Assembly: GCA_016795485.1 (NCBI GenBank)
Contig: JAEUHM010000022.1
Span: forward strand, 1 to 40,167
Direction: 5' to 3'
Source of the DNA: Verrucomicrobiaceae bacterium
Lineage (GTDB): Bacteria; Verrucomicrobiota; Verrucomicrobiia; Verrucomicrobiales; Verrucomicrobiaceae
Length of the DNA stretch: 40,167 nt
Shown one piece after another: positions 1 to 9,482 of the stretch; position 1 is the stretch's first letter; every line of letters starts with the position of its first letter. The notes beneath the pieces are model-generated. The model ran no database searches. It saw only the letters and a program-made list of their open reading frames with translations, and was not told the DNA's origin. The translations under genes were made by a program, and so were the position numbers.

Positions 1-3000
1 GTCCGCGAGATCGACAACGTGGCAGCAGGTCAGGAGCGCAAAGCGGAACTCCGCATCGGCATCAGCCCCACCAACACTGTGCCCACCGCCAAACCCGACG
101 AGTATTTCCACAAAGCCAACCAAGCGCTCAGCCTCAAGATCAAAGCCGAACATAAGGCCGGCGTGCTCCGAACACTCGAGTGCGAGATCTCCAACAACTT
201 AAATCTGCTGGATGCCAAAAGTAGCGTCATCACGCTGCCGAATGCCTCAGAGTTTGACGACTGGCTGGAGGCTCGCTTTTCCATCATCCCTCTCGGCGGT
301 GGCAGCTTCCGCTGTAGCTACACGCTCTTCAGTTTGGGCCTCACAGGCAGTGACACACCCACCGCCATCATGCAATCGACACCAGTGGTTCTAAGCCACA
401 GCACCCTGGGCGCTGCCGCCAACGTCTTTGCCGGATACGCCGTCAAGTTAGACAAAAAGAACACCACGGCAGAGGGTGTCTTTGTGGATGATCATAGCGT
501 CATCATTTCCAATGATCCAGCAGGCACGCCCGTGGCCCTCGCGGCAGATCGTGTCACCGCCGCCAGCTTCAATGCCAACTGGAGCGCTGGCGTTGGTGCT
601 TATGCTGCCAGTTACCTCGTGCAAGTGGTGCAGGGCATGGATGACTTTATCCCTGGGAACTTCGTTGCTAATCTGAGCACCAGCAGCACCAGATTGCGCA
701 TTCCCTCACTCAGCGCGGGCATGTTGTATCGCTACCGTGTCATCGGTGTGAACTTGAATGGTCAAAGCGCGCCATCGGCGGTCATTGAAGTCACTACTTT
801 GGCCGCAGGTCAGAATGCACCACCTACCATCGACATCATCGCTGATCCTGCTCCGCTGGCAGTCAACGCTGGAGTGCAAACAGTGAACCTTGCAGGCATC
901 TCAGACGGTGGTGAGTTGAACCAGACGGTGAGCATCACGGCCACGTCATCCAACACCGCGCTCATTCCGCATCCAATGGTGAGCTACCTCAGCCCCAATG
1001 CCACGGGCAGTTTGAGTTTTACTCCGACCGCCGATACCGTTGGTAACTCCACCATCACCGTGACGGTCAACGACGGTGCAGGCAACAATAACCTCACGAC
1101 GCGCACCTTCACCATCATCGTGGTCAGCCCGCCTGCCTTGATTGACTTCAACGATGCCAACGACCTTACCACCAAGCTCGGTCGCTACACCGAGGCAGGC
1201 ACCACCGTCACCGCAGAGAACAACGCAGTGACCATGCAAGGTGCCACCGCAGGCGTGGACAAGCTCTTCGTTGGCATCCGTCCCACCGCTTATGACGCGA
1301 GCTCAGCCGGTTATCTGGTGACCTCGCTCATGGTGAACTTTGGCGATGTTTTGGACACCGCAGGCAAAGACAATGGCGAGCTGAAGCTGGGCTTCATGAC
1401 CAACAACACACCCAACCTCGGCAAGCTCAATGACACGATGAACAAGACAGCTGGCAACGCGTCACTGGGCATCAAGTTCAAGGTGGAGCACAGCGTCACC
1501 GAGCCGGACAAACAGCGCATCGTGGAGGCAGAGTTGTTCTCTGGCCCCAGCGATACCAAGTCCGGCAAGCAGGGTCTTTTCAATCAAGACGCCAAGCGCT
1601 GGTACAAGGTGACGCTCTACGCCGTGCGCCTCGGCCTGTCAGGCTATGGGCTCACCTACTTTGTTCAAGACTTCGGCACGGACGGCCTCACGCCCGGTCC
1701 CGTAGTGCTCTCTGATGGCCCCTACACTTTCACCAGCGCTGCCTTTGCCACAGATACGTCCGTGTTTGCTGCCTTCACCATCAAGGGGGCCAAGGAAGGC
1801 GAACTAGCGCACAAGTTTTACTTCGACAACCACGAGGCCATCGTCAACACCACTGCACCGTTCTCACCCACCACGGAGAACCCACTGGGCGGCGACTTTG
1901 ATTTTGCTGAACTTGCCTGGACGCCTTCAGCGCTCGGCCGCACACCCACCAGCTACCTCGTTGAACTCGTGCAGGGCAATGCCGACTTCGTGACGGGCAA
2001 CTTCCTCAGCCAAACCGGCGCTACGGGTCAAGCCACGGGCTTCACCGTCACCGCACCTGCTCTCACTAGCACCATCGCTGGCCTGCAAGCTCTTACCACC
2101 TATCGCTATCGTGTCATGGCCGCGATTGGTAGCGATGCCAGTGCCGCCAAAAACATCGTTAGCTTCACAACGCCAGACAGCCCGTTGCTCATTGGCCCCA
2201 ACGACGTGGTGGCGCGCTACGGGTTCCTCAATCGCTCGGTATTTGTTACTGGTGACGTGGGCGAGCTAGCCACACTCGTGCCAGACAACGGAGCACAGAC
2301 CAGCGGCATCGTATCCCTCACCGTGGGCGAGACGCTGCATCTCAATGCCCACAGCCGCATCCGTTTCAGCCTGGGCCAAAGCAGGCACACCAAGTTGATC
2401 GTCCATGACCTAGCGCCAGTGGACCCAAGCACGGTGTTTGAAGTTCAGCTCGGCGATCTCACCCCGCAAGAAGGCGCGCAGTTTGACCTCGTGGACTGGA
2501 CCACGCGAGCGATCACGGGCGATCTCGACTGGAGTGATAACCTCGCACTACCCACGCTCTCCAACGGCCTCACTTGGGACACCAGCCTTTTCACCAGCGA
2601 AGGCATTCTCCGCATCAATGGCACACCTGTGGCGCTGGCCATCAGCGATGAGCCAGACGCACTCGCTGTGCTGCCGCAAGCCAATGCAAACTTCACCGTT
2701 GCCGTCACTGGCACGGCACCGTGGCTCTTCCAGTGGATGAAAAACGGCGTAGACATCAGCGGTGAGATTCATCCCACACTGCAACTTTTCAACGTGAGTG
2801 AAGCCGACGATGCGCTCTACTCCGCGCGTGTGACCAATGGACAAACCACCGCCACCAGCACCGCTGTGCGGCTCAACGTGTACGATCCACCACACATCCT
2901 CACACCGCCTGCGGCCTTGGTATTAAACCCCACCCAAACGGCCACCTTCACGGTGAACGCCACGACCGAAGTCGGCACCATGAGCTACGAGTGGCGCTTC

Positions 3001-4452
3001 AATGGCATTCCCATCAGTGGCGCTCCGAACGCACCCACTTTGACCCTTGCAGGCATCACCGAAGCCAATCAAGGCAACTACTCCGTGGCCATCACCAACC
3101 CCGCAGGTACCACGGTGAGCGCTGCCGCTCCTCTGACCGTGAATGACCCCATCAGCATCCTCACGCATCCGTTGAGCAAGACCATCAGCAACGGAAACAC
3201 GGCCACGTTCAGCGTCGTTGCAGGCGGCACCGCACCTTTCAGCTACCAATGGCAGCGCAACGGCGTGGACATCGCGGGCGAAACCGCTGACACGATCACC
3301 GTCACTGCCGCGCCCAACACGGTGGGCCGCTATCGCGTCAAAGTCAGCAACGTAGCCGGTTTTGTCTTCTCCAACACAGCCACACTCACCCTCGGCGGAT
3401 GGTTTGTAGGCGCCTTTGAAGCCCCGCTGCCACGCAGCACAGCGCTCAATGCCAACCTCGGCGGTGTGTTGCGCCTCACCACCACAGCCGACTTCACCTA
3501 CACCGGAAAAGTCACGCTTGGAGCCGTCATCTACAGCATCAAAGGCAACCTGGTCTTTAATCCCACCGATCCCATGCGCCCCACGCTCAGCGTGAACATT
3601 CCACGCAAGAACACCACCGCGCTAACACTCACGGTCGGATTCGGACCCGATGCCATGGAGAGCATCACCCTCACCGACGGCACTTCAAGTCTCGCCGCCA
3701 CCGGATGGCGCAAAGTTTGGAACAAGACCGTGCTACCCACCGCCTATGCAGGCTACTACACGCTCGGCATGGACACGCCGCTGAGCCTCGTTGAGACGCG
3801 ACCCGAAGGCACCAGCTATGCCAGCTTCACCGTGAACAACACCACCGGAGCACTCACTACCGCAGGCAAGCTCGCTGACGGCACCGCCTTCAGCTCCACC
3901 GCCTTCGTGGGCCCCCATGGCGAAGTCCTCGTCTTCGCCCCACTCTACAAAGCCAAAGGCAGCGTCATCGGCACCATGCAAATAGCCGCCGCAGTGCAGA
4001 ACAAGGACAACACCCTCGTAGGCGAGATCGGTTGGCTAAGACCCGCCATCACCGGCAAGGTCTTCCCCGCAGGCGTCGGTCCCTTCGACCTCAGCGCCGT
4101 CGGTGCTCGCTACGATGCCCCAGCCGCCGGAAACCTCGTCATGGGCCTTCCCATCGGAGCCACCAACAACGCAGAGATTGACTTCGATACGATCACAACC
4201 CTGCCCGTCCGAGTCGATGCCAAACACAAAATCACCCCTGACGCCACCCTAAAGCCCACCAGCTTCACCGCCACCCTCAACCCAAAAACCGGCATCCTCA
4301 CCGGCAGCTTCAGCCTGGCCAACCCCACCCGCAAAGTCACCTTCAGCAGCATCGTCGTCCGCGATGCCACCGGCCAAGCCGGCCGAGGCTACCTCCTGGC
4401 ACCCGAAGGAGTCGCCACAAAGAGCGCCCAGGTGGTGTTTGAGGGGCTTTAG
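1..4452 (+). CDS. Giant Ig/Fn3-domain secreted or surface protein (5' end outside window)
   Basis: The frame is open from base 1, so the GTG at 19 is probably internal and the true start lies upstream; about 1,480 residues are visible. Counting from base 19, I see a fibronectin III-like domain (about 168-262, W in the N-terminal strand, YRYRV near its end), a bacterial Ig/cadherin-like domain (about 270-372), a second Fn3-like domain (about 613-718) closely resembling the first, a beta-strand stretch of the kind found in autotransporter-associated repeats (about 745-865), and three Ig-like domains (about 868-955, 955-1043, 1044-1125), each with the W...NG.. and Y.(V/A)...N signature. The last 350 residues are beta-rich and end without an obvious membrane anchor or sorting motif. 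Composition is Thr/Ala/Asn/Gly-rich with almost no Cys, typical of exported adhesins or polymer-binding proteins. The ligand is unknown. Domain calls are by eye; the extracellular location is inferred. Confidence 0.85.
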   Translation, partial: VREIDNVAAGQERKAELRIGISPTNTVPTAKPDEYFHKANQALSLKIKAEHKAGVLRTLECEISNNLNLLDAKSSVITLPNASEFDDWLEARFSIIPLGGGSFRCSYTLFSLGLTGSDTPTAIMQSTPVVLSHSTLGAAANVFAGYAVKLDKKNTTAEGVFVDDHSVIISNDPAGTPVALAADRVTAASFNANWSAGVGAYAASYLVQVVQGMDDFIPGNFVANLSTSSTRLRIPSLSAGMLYRYRVIGVNLNGQSAPSAVIEVTTLAAGQNAPPTIDIIADPAPLAVNAGVQTVNLAGISDGGELNQTVSITATSSNTALIPHPMVSYLSPNATGSLSFTPTADTVGNSTITVTVNDGAGNNNLTTRTFTIIVVSPPALIDFNDANDLTTKLGRYTEAGTTVTAENNAVTMQGATAGVDKLFVGIRPTAYDASSAGYLVTSLMVNFGDVLDTAGKDNGELKLGFMTNNTPNLGKLNDTMNKTAGNASLGIKFKVEHSVTEPDKQRIVEAELFSGPSDTKSGKQGLFNQDAKRWYKVTLYAVRLGLSGYGLTYFVQDFGTDGLTPGPVVLSDGPYTFTSAAFATDTSVFAAFTIKGAKEGELAHKFYFDNHEAIVNTTAPFSPTTENPLGGDFDFAELAWTPSALGRTPTSYLVELVQGNADFVTGNFLSQTGATGQATGFTVTAPALTSTIAGLQALTTYRYRVMAAIGSDASAAKNIVSFTTPDSPLLIGPNDVVARYGFLNRSVFVTGDVGELATLVPDNGAQTSGIVSLTVGETLHLNAHSRIRFSLGQSRHTKLIVHDLAPVDPSTVFEVQLGDLTPQEGAQFDLVDWTTRAITGDLDWSDNLALPTLSNGLTWDTSLFTSEGILRINGTPVALAISDEPDALAVLPQANANFTVAVTGTAPWLFQWMKNGVDISGEIHPTLQLFNVSEADDALYSARVTNGQTTATSTAVRLNVYDPPHILTPPAALVLNPTQTATFTVNATTEVGTMSYEWRFNGIPISGAPNAPTLTLAGITEANQGNYSVAITNPAGTTVSAAAPLTVNDPISILTHPLSKTISNGNTATFSVVAGGTAPFSYQWQRNGVDIAGETADTITVTAAPNTVGRYRVKVSNVAGFVFSNTATLTLGGWFVGAFEAPLPRSTALNANLGGVLRLTTTADFTYTGKVTLGAVIYSIKGNLVFNPTDPMRPTLSVNIPRKNTTALTLTVGFGPDAMESITLTDGTSSLAATGWRKVWNKTVLPTAYAGYYTLGMDTPLSLVETRPEGTSYASFTVNNTTGALTTAGKLADGTAFSSTAFVGPHGEVLVFAPLYKAKGSVIGTMQIAAAVQNKDNTLVGEIGWLRPAITGKVFPAGVGPFDLSAVGARYDAPAAGNLVMGLPIGATNNAEIDFDTITTLPVRVDAKHKITPDATLKPTSFTATLNPKTGILTGSFSLANPTRKVTFSSIVVRDATGQAGRGYLLAPEGVATKSAQVVFEGL

Positions 4453-4567
4453 GGATCGATTGGCGGCGATTCAGAATCGGCTTTGACGTGCTTTTAATCC
4501 GTCTTGGCTTGCTAGGCTACATAACTCACCTTTGACTTGAGCCGTGCGGCTTCTATTCTCGTTCGCC

Positions 4568-5314
4568 ATGCAAAAAGGTTCTTTCATCATCGCTCTGTCG
4601 CTTCTCACGGTTCTTACGTTTGGAGAAACCAAGACTCCTATTCCGCAATCTCCACTGGGAGTGAAGGGCGTGCTGCTTTTTTCGGACGATATGAATGGCA
4701 CCGAGCACGATAAGCGGTGGCATCGGGTGGTGGATACCTTTGCGTTTGAAAACGGGGCGCTGAAGGGGACTCAGACGAGAGTGGTGGACACGCCGTCTAA
4801 GGACGGAAAGTCCGTCATCAAGGCTCACGCTGCGGTTTACGGCCTGGAAGTGCCCACAAAGGACAGCATCGTCGAAGTGAAGATGCGTTTCGATGGCTGC
4901 ACGATGATGGATGTGGAGTTTGATGATCGGCAATACAAGGGCTCGCACTACGGGCATCTTTGCCGTGCGCAAGTCCGGCTGGACAAGGTGACGCTCATGG
5001 ATGAGCGCGAGGGCAGTCAGAACGAAATCATCAAGGCCTTGAGGAATGATCCATCCAAGAAAGCTGAAGTGACCAAGTTGATGATGGGCAAGAGCGCCAC
5101 TTTCCCCATCAAACTGGAGCAGAACAAGACTTACACCGTGACGGTGGAGACGGTAGGCGATGAAATGCGTGTGTTGATCGATGGCAATCCGGTGGGTTAC
5201 CTGAAGTCGGCCGGTATCGGGCACCCGACCAAGTCAAAGATTGAACTCGGTGTGGCGGGTCAAAGTGGATGGTTCGATGACATCAAAGTCTGGAATGCTA
5301 GCTTGGCCAAGTAG
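4568..5314 (+). CDS. Secreted concanavalin A-like/DUF1080-like protein
   Basis: The frame opens at a GTG at 4544, but the ATG at 4568 gives a clean signal peptide (MQKG, then a hydrophobic core to about residue 18), so I chose it; the product is 248 residues. The mature part resembles lectin-like beta-sandwich modules of the DUF1080/LamG type: an early LLFSDDMNG stretch, a central strand pair, and a C-terminal WFDDIKVW motif, the usual closing strand of such domains. DUF1080-type proteins are common in Verrucomicrobiota and Planctomycetota and are linked to sugar binding or disaccharide processing. A lysine-rich helical insertion (about residues 155-185) interrupts the sandwich. It follows the giant surface protein by about 115 bases, and no terminator was recognised between them. 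The exact substrate cannot be read from sequence. Confidence 0.75.
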   Translation: MQKGSFIIALSLLTVLTFGETKTPIPQSPLGVKGVLLFSDDMNGTEHDKRWHRVVDTFAFENGALKGTQTRVVDTPSKDGKSVIKAHAAVYGLEVPTKDSIVEVKMRFDGCTMMDVEFDDRQYKGSHYGHLCRAQVRLDKVTLMDEREGSQNEIIKALRNDPSKKAEVTKLMMGKSATFPIKLEQNKTYTVTVETVGDEMRVLIDGNPVGYLKSAGIGHPTKSKIELGVAGQSGWFDDIKVWNASLAK

Positions 5315-5373
5315 CTGCTGATTCAGCTAGTTCGTGTCTTTGAGCCTGCGGTTAACGTAACTTCACGGACACA

Positions 5374-5847
5374 ATGAACAAAACGCTCTATCCTTGGCTT
5401 GGACTGGTTGGCTGGATTATTCTTTGCTTTGCCGCACCAGCCGTCAGCGCCTCGATCCCACCGGGTTCGTGGTATGCAGGCATTAATAAGCCAACGTGGA
5501 ACCCACCCGGATGGATCTTTGGCCCCGTCTGGACTTTTCTTTATGTGACGATGGCGATTGCGGCATGGCGGGTTTGGCTGAAGGGCGGATTTCGCGAACA
5601 GCGCAAGGCACTGGGTCTCTTTCTCCTGCAACTTGCGCTCAATGCCGCATGGACGCCCATCTTCTTTGGCGCGCATTGGCTTGGTGTAGCCTTTGTAGAG
5701 ATCCTGCTGCTCTGGACCGCGATCCTGCTGACGCTGTTGGCGTTCCATAAAGTCGATAAGCTTGCAGCTGGTCTACTGGTGCCCTACCTCGCCTGGGTGA
5801 GCTTTGCTTCAGTGCTCAACTTCACCCTTTGGCGGCTGAACGCGTAA
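5374..5847 (+). CDS. TspO/MBR family membrane protein
   Basis: This 157-residue protein is the usual length for TspO/MBR proteins, with five hydrophobic helices. Family landmarks are visible: a W.A...KP.W.PP motif (residues 34-45) at the start of the first loop, FGPVWT.LY (about 49-57), a central LN..W.P.FF motif (about 89-99), and a C-terminal PYL.W..FA..LN pattern. TspO proteins are membrane proteins that bind porphyrins and sterol-like ligands and influence stress or pigment regulation; here the role is inferred from family only. The ATG at 5374 places the first helix directly at the N-terminus. The gene converges on the sulfatase, with stop codons 6 bases apart. Confidence 0.93.
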   Translation: MNKTLYPWLGLVGWIILCFAAPAVSASIPPGSWYAGINKPTWNPPGWIFGPVWTFLYVTMAIAAWRVWLKGGFREQRKALGLFLLQLALNAAWTPIFFGAHWLGVAFVEILLLWTAILLTLLAFHKVDKLAAGLLVPYLAWVSFASVLNFTLWRLNA

Positions 5848-5853
5848 GGCGCG

Positions 5854-7488
5854 CTATTTCGACTTGCCCTTCTTCTTGGGTTTCCCAGGCGGATGAATCT
5901 CCTCGCCCCAATCGTTGCGAACTTCTCCTTCCCACTCGTCCACGAATGACACAGCGGCCCAATCTTCCCACTGCCGGATCAAATGCTGACTTAGAGCGGG
6001 GAACTTGCCGATGATGTCTGTCTGCTCCGTGCGGTCGTCATCGATATTGTACATCTCCCACGGACCCTTGAACTTCTTCACGATCTTCCATGGCCCCGTT
6101 CGCAGTGCGCGATTGCCTTCATGCATCCAAAAGATGGGGTTTACGCGATGAAGTGGCTTTCCATGGAGTGCTGGAATCAATGAAATGCCTTCCATTGGTA
6201 GAATGCGGTGGCCCTTGAACTCTGCGGGATACACCGCACCGCTTACTTCACAGGCTGTAGCCATCACATCGACCAAATGACCTGCCTGATGCTCGATTTT
6301 GCCGTTGCGCTCTTTTGGGAAACCCGAAGGCCAATGCACGATGAGGGGCGAGGAGATCCCGCCTTCGTGAGTGAAGTGTTTGTAGCGGCGGAAAGGCGTG
6401 TTGTTGAGCGTGGCCCATGTCATGCCAAGGAAGACGCTACTGTCTGGCCCACCCAATGGCTCGCCCTGAGTGATGCCACGAGGCCCAGACTCTGCATTGC
6501 CTCCGTTGTCGCTCATGAACATGATCAAGGTGTTCTCCAGCATGCCGCGCTCCTTTAGGCCAGCGACAAGCCGCCCAACACTTTGGTCGATGCAGTCAAT
6601 CATCGCCGCATAGATGGCCATAAGGTGATCGTAGCGATCCTGGTCTTCGGCTGAGAGGCTTTCCCAGGCGGGAACATCTTGCGGACGAGGCGAGAGCGGC
6701 CACTCCTTCTTGAGAAGACCCATTTCCAACTGCCTTTGGTGACGTTGCTCACGCAGCTTGTCCCAGCCCACTTTGTATTTGCCGCGATACTTGGCGATCA
6801 CCTCTTGCGGCGCTTTCAGAGGGAAGTGAGGAGCGCCGTGTGCTACGTATTGAAAGAAGGGCTTCCCACTCGCTTTTGCATCGTCCAGGAACTTCAGCGC
6901 CCAGTCTGTGAACATAAAAGTGGAGTACCACTCGCCCGTCCCCACTTCCATAGAATCGGCCGCCACTTTTCGCCCGTCGAGATACACCCACTTGCACGCA
7001 TCCTTGCTGCGCTCCTTCGGGAAATAGAGTTCACCAAATTGAGTGGTCGCTGTGCGCTGAAAACCGCGCTCCCAGGGTGGCGTGCCGTTTTGTTGACCCA
7101 GATGCCACTTCCCAACGATCGACGTGTGATAGCCAGCAGCGCCTAGCACTTCAGCCATCGTGACGCACCGATCATGCAGTCGGCCATGAGTTCCTCGTGA
7201 GTTGGGGTTGACCATGCCATCCAAAAATCCCATCCCGGCCTGATGAGGATAAAGCCCGGTCATCAGAGAAGCTCTCGTCGTGCTGCATCGTGCGGTGTTG
7301 TAAAACTGGCTGAAGCGCACGCCGCCGGCTGCCAGAGCATCAATGTTAGGGGTTGGTATCTCTGACCCGTAGCAGCCGACATCAGAGAAACCCATGTCAT
7401 CCACCAGGATGACCATGACATTGGGCCGCTCTGCTCCAAAAGCAGCGACCAGAGACAGTGCAGAGCACAGAATCAACGAACGAAACAT
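5854..7488 (-). CDS. Secreted arylsulfatase-like sulfatase (S1 family)
   Basis: The open frame reaches 7578, but the ATG at 7488 gives a signal peptide (MFRSLILCSALSLVAAFGA) followed at once by the family start RPNVMVILVDDMG, so 544 residues are assigned. Metal-binding Asp30-Asp31 and a C-terminal SDNGG metal motif are present. The position that becomes formylglycine reads C68-S-T-T-R72 followed by ASLMTG, so the usual C-x-P-x-R core has Thr in place of Pro. HQAGMG after the motif resembles AtsA-like alkyl/arylsulfatases. It hydrolyses sulfate esters, presumably in the periplasm or outside the cell after maturation by a formylglycine-generating enzyme, which is not seen in this window. It is the last gene of the TonB-ExbBD-TauE operon, 31 bases after the permease. 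Confidence 0.93.
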   Translation of the reverse strand: MFRSLILCSALSLVAAFGAERPNVMVILVDDMGFSDVGCYGSEIPTPNIDALAAGGVRFSQFYNTARCSTTRASLMTGLYPHQAGMGFLDGMVNPNSRGTHGRLHDRCVTMAEVLGAAGYHTSIVGKWHLGQQNGTPPWERGFQRTATTQFGELYFPKERSKDACKWVYLDGRKVAADSMEVGTGEWYSTFMFTDWALKFLDDAKASGKPFFQYVAHGAPHFPLKAPQEVIAKYRGKYKVGWDKLREQRHQRQLEMGLLKKEWPLSPRPQDVPAWESLSAEDQDRYDHLMAIYAAMIDCIDQSVGRLVAGLKERGMLENTLIMFMSDNGGNAESGPRGITQGEPLGGPDSSVFLGMTWATLNNTPFRRYKHFTHEGGISSPLIVHWPSGFPKERNGKIEHQAGHLVDVMATACEVSGAVYPAEFKGHRILPMEGISLIPALHGKPLHRVNPIFWMHEGNRALRTGPWKIVKKFKGPWEMYNIDDDRTEQTDIIGKFPALSQHLIRQWEDWAAVSFVDEWEGEVRNDWGEEIHPPGKPKKKGKSK

Positions 7489-7519
7489 GACTTTGGAACG
7501 AGTCGCGGACCGAAATAAA

Positions 7520-8305
7520 TCAACCGAGACATATCCAAAGTGCTGCAATGGCCGTGAGCACAAACAGGAGCCACTCAAAAGGCTTCTGCGGGATGCGCTT
7601 CAAGATCCACCAGCCGAGAATGATCCCCAGAATGACCGCAGGAAGCAAAATCAGATTGGTGATCAATGAAGGGCTGTTGATGATGCCGAGATTGCGTGAG
7701 AACGGCACTTTGAAGAGGTTAATGAACAAAAAATAGCGGCTAAACACGCCCAGCCACTCCTTCTTCTCAAGTCGCTGAGACAACAAATAGACCGTCATCA
7801 CGGGGCCAGCCGCATTCGCTAGCATGGTGACCACTCCGGCCAGCCAGCCCATGAACCAAGCGAATGCCTTGTGCTCTGTGAGCGCCAGAAAAGTGTCCTT
7901 TTTCCAGTCGAGCAACAACTTGAAGCCCAGGAGGCCGATGATGAGCCAACCGATCACCGGGCGGGCGACTTCGGCATCGATCCGATCCAGCAGCCACCAT
8001 CCGATGGCAACTCCAAGCATCGCGGGTGCTGCCATGCGCCACACGGGCTTCCAGGAGCCGCCTTTGCGATTGATGAAGTAGCCCATGATGTCTGCCACGA
8101 TGAGCAAAGGCAGCACCAGCCCCACACTGGGCTTAGCCCCAAAAGCCTTGGCCATCAGCACCACGGTCAGGGTGGCAGTACCGGCCAATCCCGCCTTGGA
8201 AAGGCCAATGCAAAGCGCTGCGGCAAACGCCAGGGCTACGAGGAGGCCGTCTTGCGGCAGCAGCGAGTGCTGATGCAGCCATTGGAGCCAAGTGGAGTCG
8301 AACAT
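7520..8305 (-). CDS. TauE/SafE family anion permease
   Basis: This 261-residue polytopic protein has about eight hydrophobic segments and the family's two internally similar halves: an N-terminal (I)GLSKAGLAG motif (about residues 33-42) and a second-half stretch around NAAGPVMTVYLL (about 164-175). TauE/SafE (DUF81) proteins export or exchange sulfite, sulfoacetate or related organic anions across the inner membrane. It lies between exbD (11-base gap) and the sulfatase (31-base gap) on the same strand, so all three are almost certainly cotranscribed. Placement beside a sulfatase makes export of sulfite/sulfate or a desulfated product a reasonable inference, but the sequence does not fix the substrate. 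Confidence 0.9.
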   Translation of the reverse strand: MFDSTWLQWLHQHSLLPQDGLLVALAFAAALCIGLSKAGLAGTATLTVVLMAKAFGAKPSVGLVLPLLIVADIMGYFINRKGGSWKPVWRMAAPAMLGVAIGWWLLDRIDAEVARPVIGWLIIGLLGFKLLLDWKKDTFLALTEHKAFAWFMGWLAGVVTMLANAAGPVMTVYLLSQRLEKKEWLGVFSRYFLFINLFKVPFSRNLGIINSPSLITNLILLPAVILGIILGWWILKRIPQKPFEWLLFVLTAIAALWICLG

Positions 8306-8316
8306 GCGTCAGCAGT

Positions 8317-8745
8317 CTACTCTTCCAGACGCTGAATCCGAGCTGGCACCTCCGCCACGGAGAAGCCTGCTTCACGCAAGGCATCCCAGACCTTGACCAG
8401 TAGCCCGAGAGCGGCCTCGGTATCTGCCTCTAGCTCCAGTTTGACGCCTGGTTCACGAATCTTCAGCGCTTTGAGTCCATCAGCGAGCTTCTCCGGCGCA
8501 TACTCGGAGCCTTCGAGAAAAATCTTCTGCGCCTTGGTGATGACGATGCCCATGCGCTCATCCTGGGAGGCCGATGTTTGCCCCATGCCTTTGCTTTCGG
8601 GCAGCGCCACCTGCATGTGCGTCTTGGTTTGGCGAAATGTCGTCGTGGCGATGAAGAAAATCAGCAGGATCACCATGATGTCGATCAATGACACGATGGG
8701 AATCTGCGGAACGGCTCGCCGCTTCGTTCTGAGGTTCATTCCCAT
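8317..8745 (-). CDS. exbD: ExbD/TolR family biopolymer transport protein
   Basis: The 142-residue protein has the ExbD layout: a short basic cytoplasmic N-terminus (RTKRRAVPQIP), one transmembrane helix containing the conserved proton-path Asp (SLIDIMVILLIFFI, about residues 19-32), then a periplasmic alpha/beta domain. ExbD works with ExbB to turn proton flow into movement of TonB, which energises outer-membrane receptors. It starts 3 bases after the exbB stop, indicating translational coupling, and is followed after 11 bases by the TauE-like permease. The alternative family member is TolR, but the neighbouring TonB-like gene favours ExbD. A second Met two codons in is an alternative start. 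Confidence 0.92.
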   Translation of the reverse strand: MGMNLRTKRRAVPQIPIVSLIDIMVILLIFFIATTTFRQTKTHMQVALPESKGMGQTSASQDERMGIVITKAQKIFLEGSEYAPEKLADGLKALKIREPGVKLELEADTEAALGLLVKVWDALREAGFSVAEVPARIQRLEE

Positions 8746-8748
8746 GGC

Positions 8749-9465
8749 TCAGCTGTTGCTAGATGGAGCCCGTTGCACCTCAAAATGCTGGTAAAACGTC
8801 TGAATCGTATCGTGCAGACGCGCTTCGAGTTTCATCGCCAGATTGTCCAACTTCCGCACAAAGAACGTGTGCGCTACGACGGAAGGGATAGCGACAAAGA
8901 GACCTGCGATCGTGCACCGAAGCGCCACGCCGATCTCTCCCGCCACTGCCGTCATGTCTGGGCCGCCGCTGGCACCGCTTCTGCCCAACTCGGAAAACAT
9001 GCCCACGAGCCCAATGGTGGTGCCGAGAAGACCAAGCAGCGGTGCCACGCTCACCATCACTTCCAAGTAGGGTAGGTCGCGCTCCAGTTGATGAAGTTCC
9101 TCACGCGCTTTCTGATTCACAGCCTCCATGCACTCCTGTTTGTTAGCAAATTGGCCGCTTAGGCTCATCTGCCCCAGCTTGCCCAATACCGAGCGGTCAC
9201 CATTGAGGCCGTCTTGAATGCTGCTGATGTCGCCACGTGCAGCAAACGCCGGAAGCGAGTCCAGGAGCTTGCTCACCGTCTTGGGAAGGATGGAGTTCTC
9301 ACGCATCCGCAGCCAAGTCATGATGCTTACGGTCACAGCGCCCATGGAACACAGCACGATCAGCATCATGGTGACCCCGCCTGTGCGAAGAGACTCCATC
9401 AACAAATGTATGCCGCTCGTTTGCTGAGCTACCTGTGCCATCAAGGGTCCTAGCGCTATCTCCAT
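8749..9465 (-). CDS. exbB: ExbB/TolQ/MotA family proton channel protein
   Basis: The 238-residue product carries three hydrophobic segments: one near residues 30-50, and the conserved pair in the second half (LEVMVSVAPLLGLLGTTIGLVGMF and GLFVAIPSVVAHTFF regions) with the family GLLGT.(W/I)G motif. Residues 60-130 form the expected cytoplasmic helical region. ExbB forms the inner-membrane pentameric channel around ExbD that powers TonB. Its start follows the tonB-like stop by 17 bases, and its stop is 3 bases from exbD. A TolQ assignment is less likely because no tolA, tolB or pal is nearby. The start at the ATG at 9465 gives a short periplasmic leader before the first helix. Confidence 0.92.
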   Translation of the reverse strand: MEIALGPLMAQVAQQTSGIHLLMESLRTGGVTMMLIVLCSMGAVTVSIMTWLRMRENSILPKTVSKLLDSLPAFAARGDISSIQDGLNGDRSVLGKLGQMSLSGQFANKQECMEAVNQKAREELHQLERDLPYLEVMVSVAPLLGLLGTTIGLVGMFSELGRSGASGGPDMTAVAGEIGVALRCTIAGLFVAIPSVVAHTFFVRKLDNLAMKLEARLHDTIQTFYQHFEVQRAPSSNS

Positions 9466-9482
9466 GTAGTTGTCGTCTCTGC

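Noticed and set aside
4553..5224. 223-residue minus-strand ORF opposite the lectin-like gene
   Set aside because: It is His-rich shadow sequence without a leader or domain; the plus strand has the signal peptide and beta-sandwich motifs.
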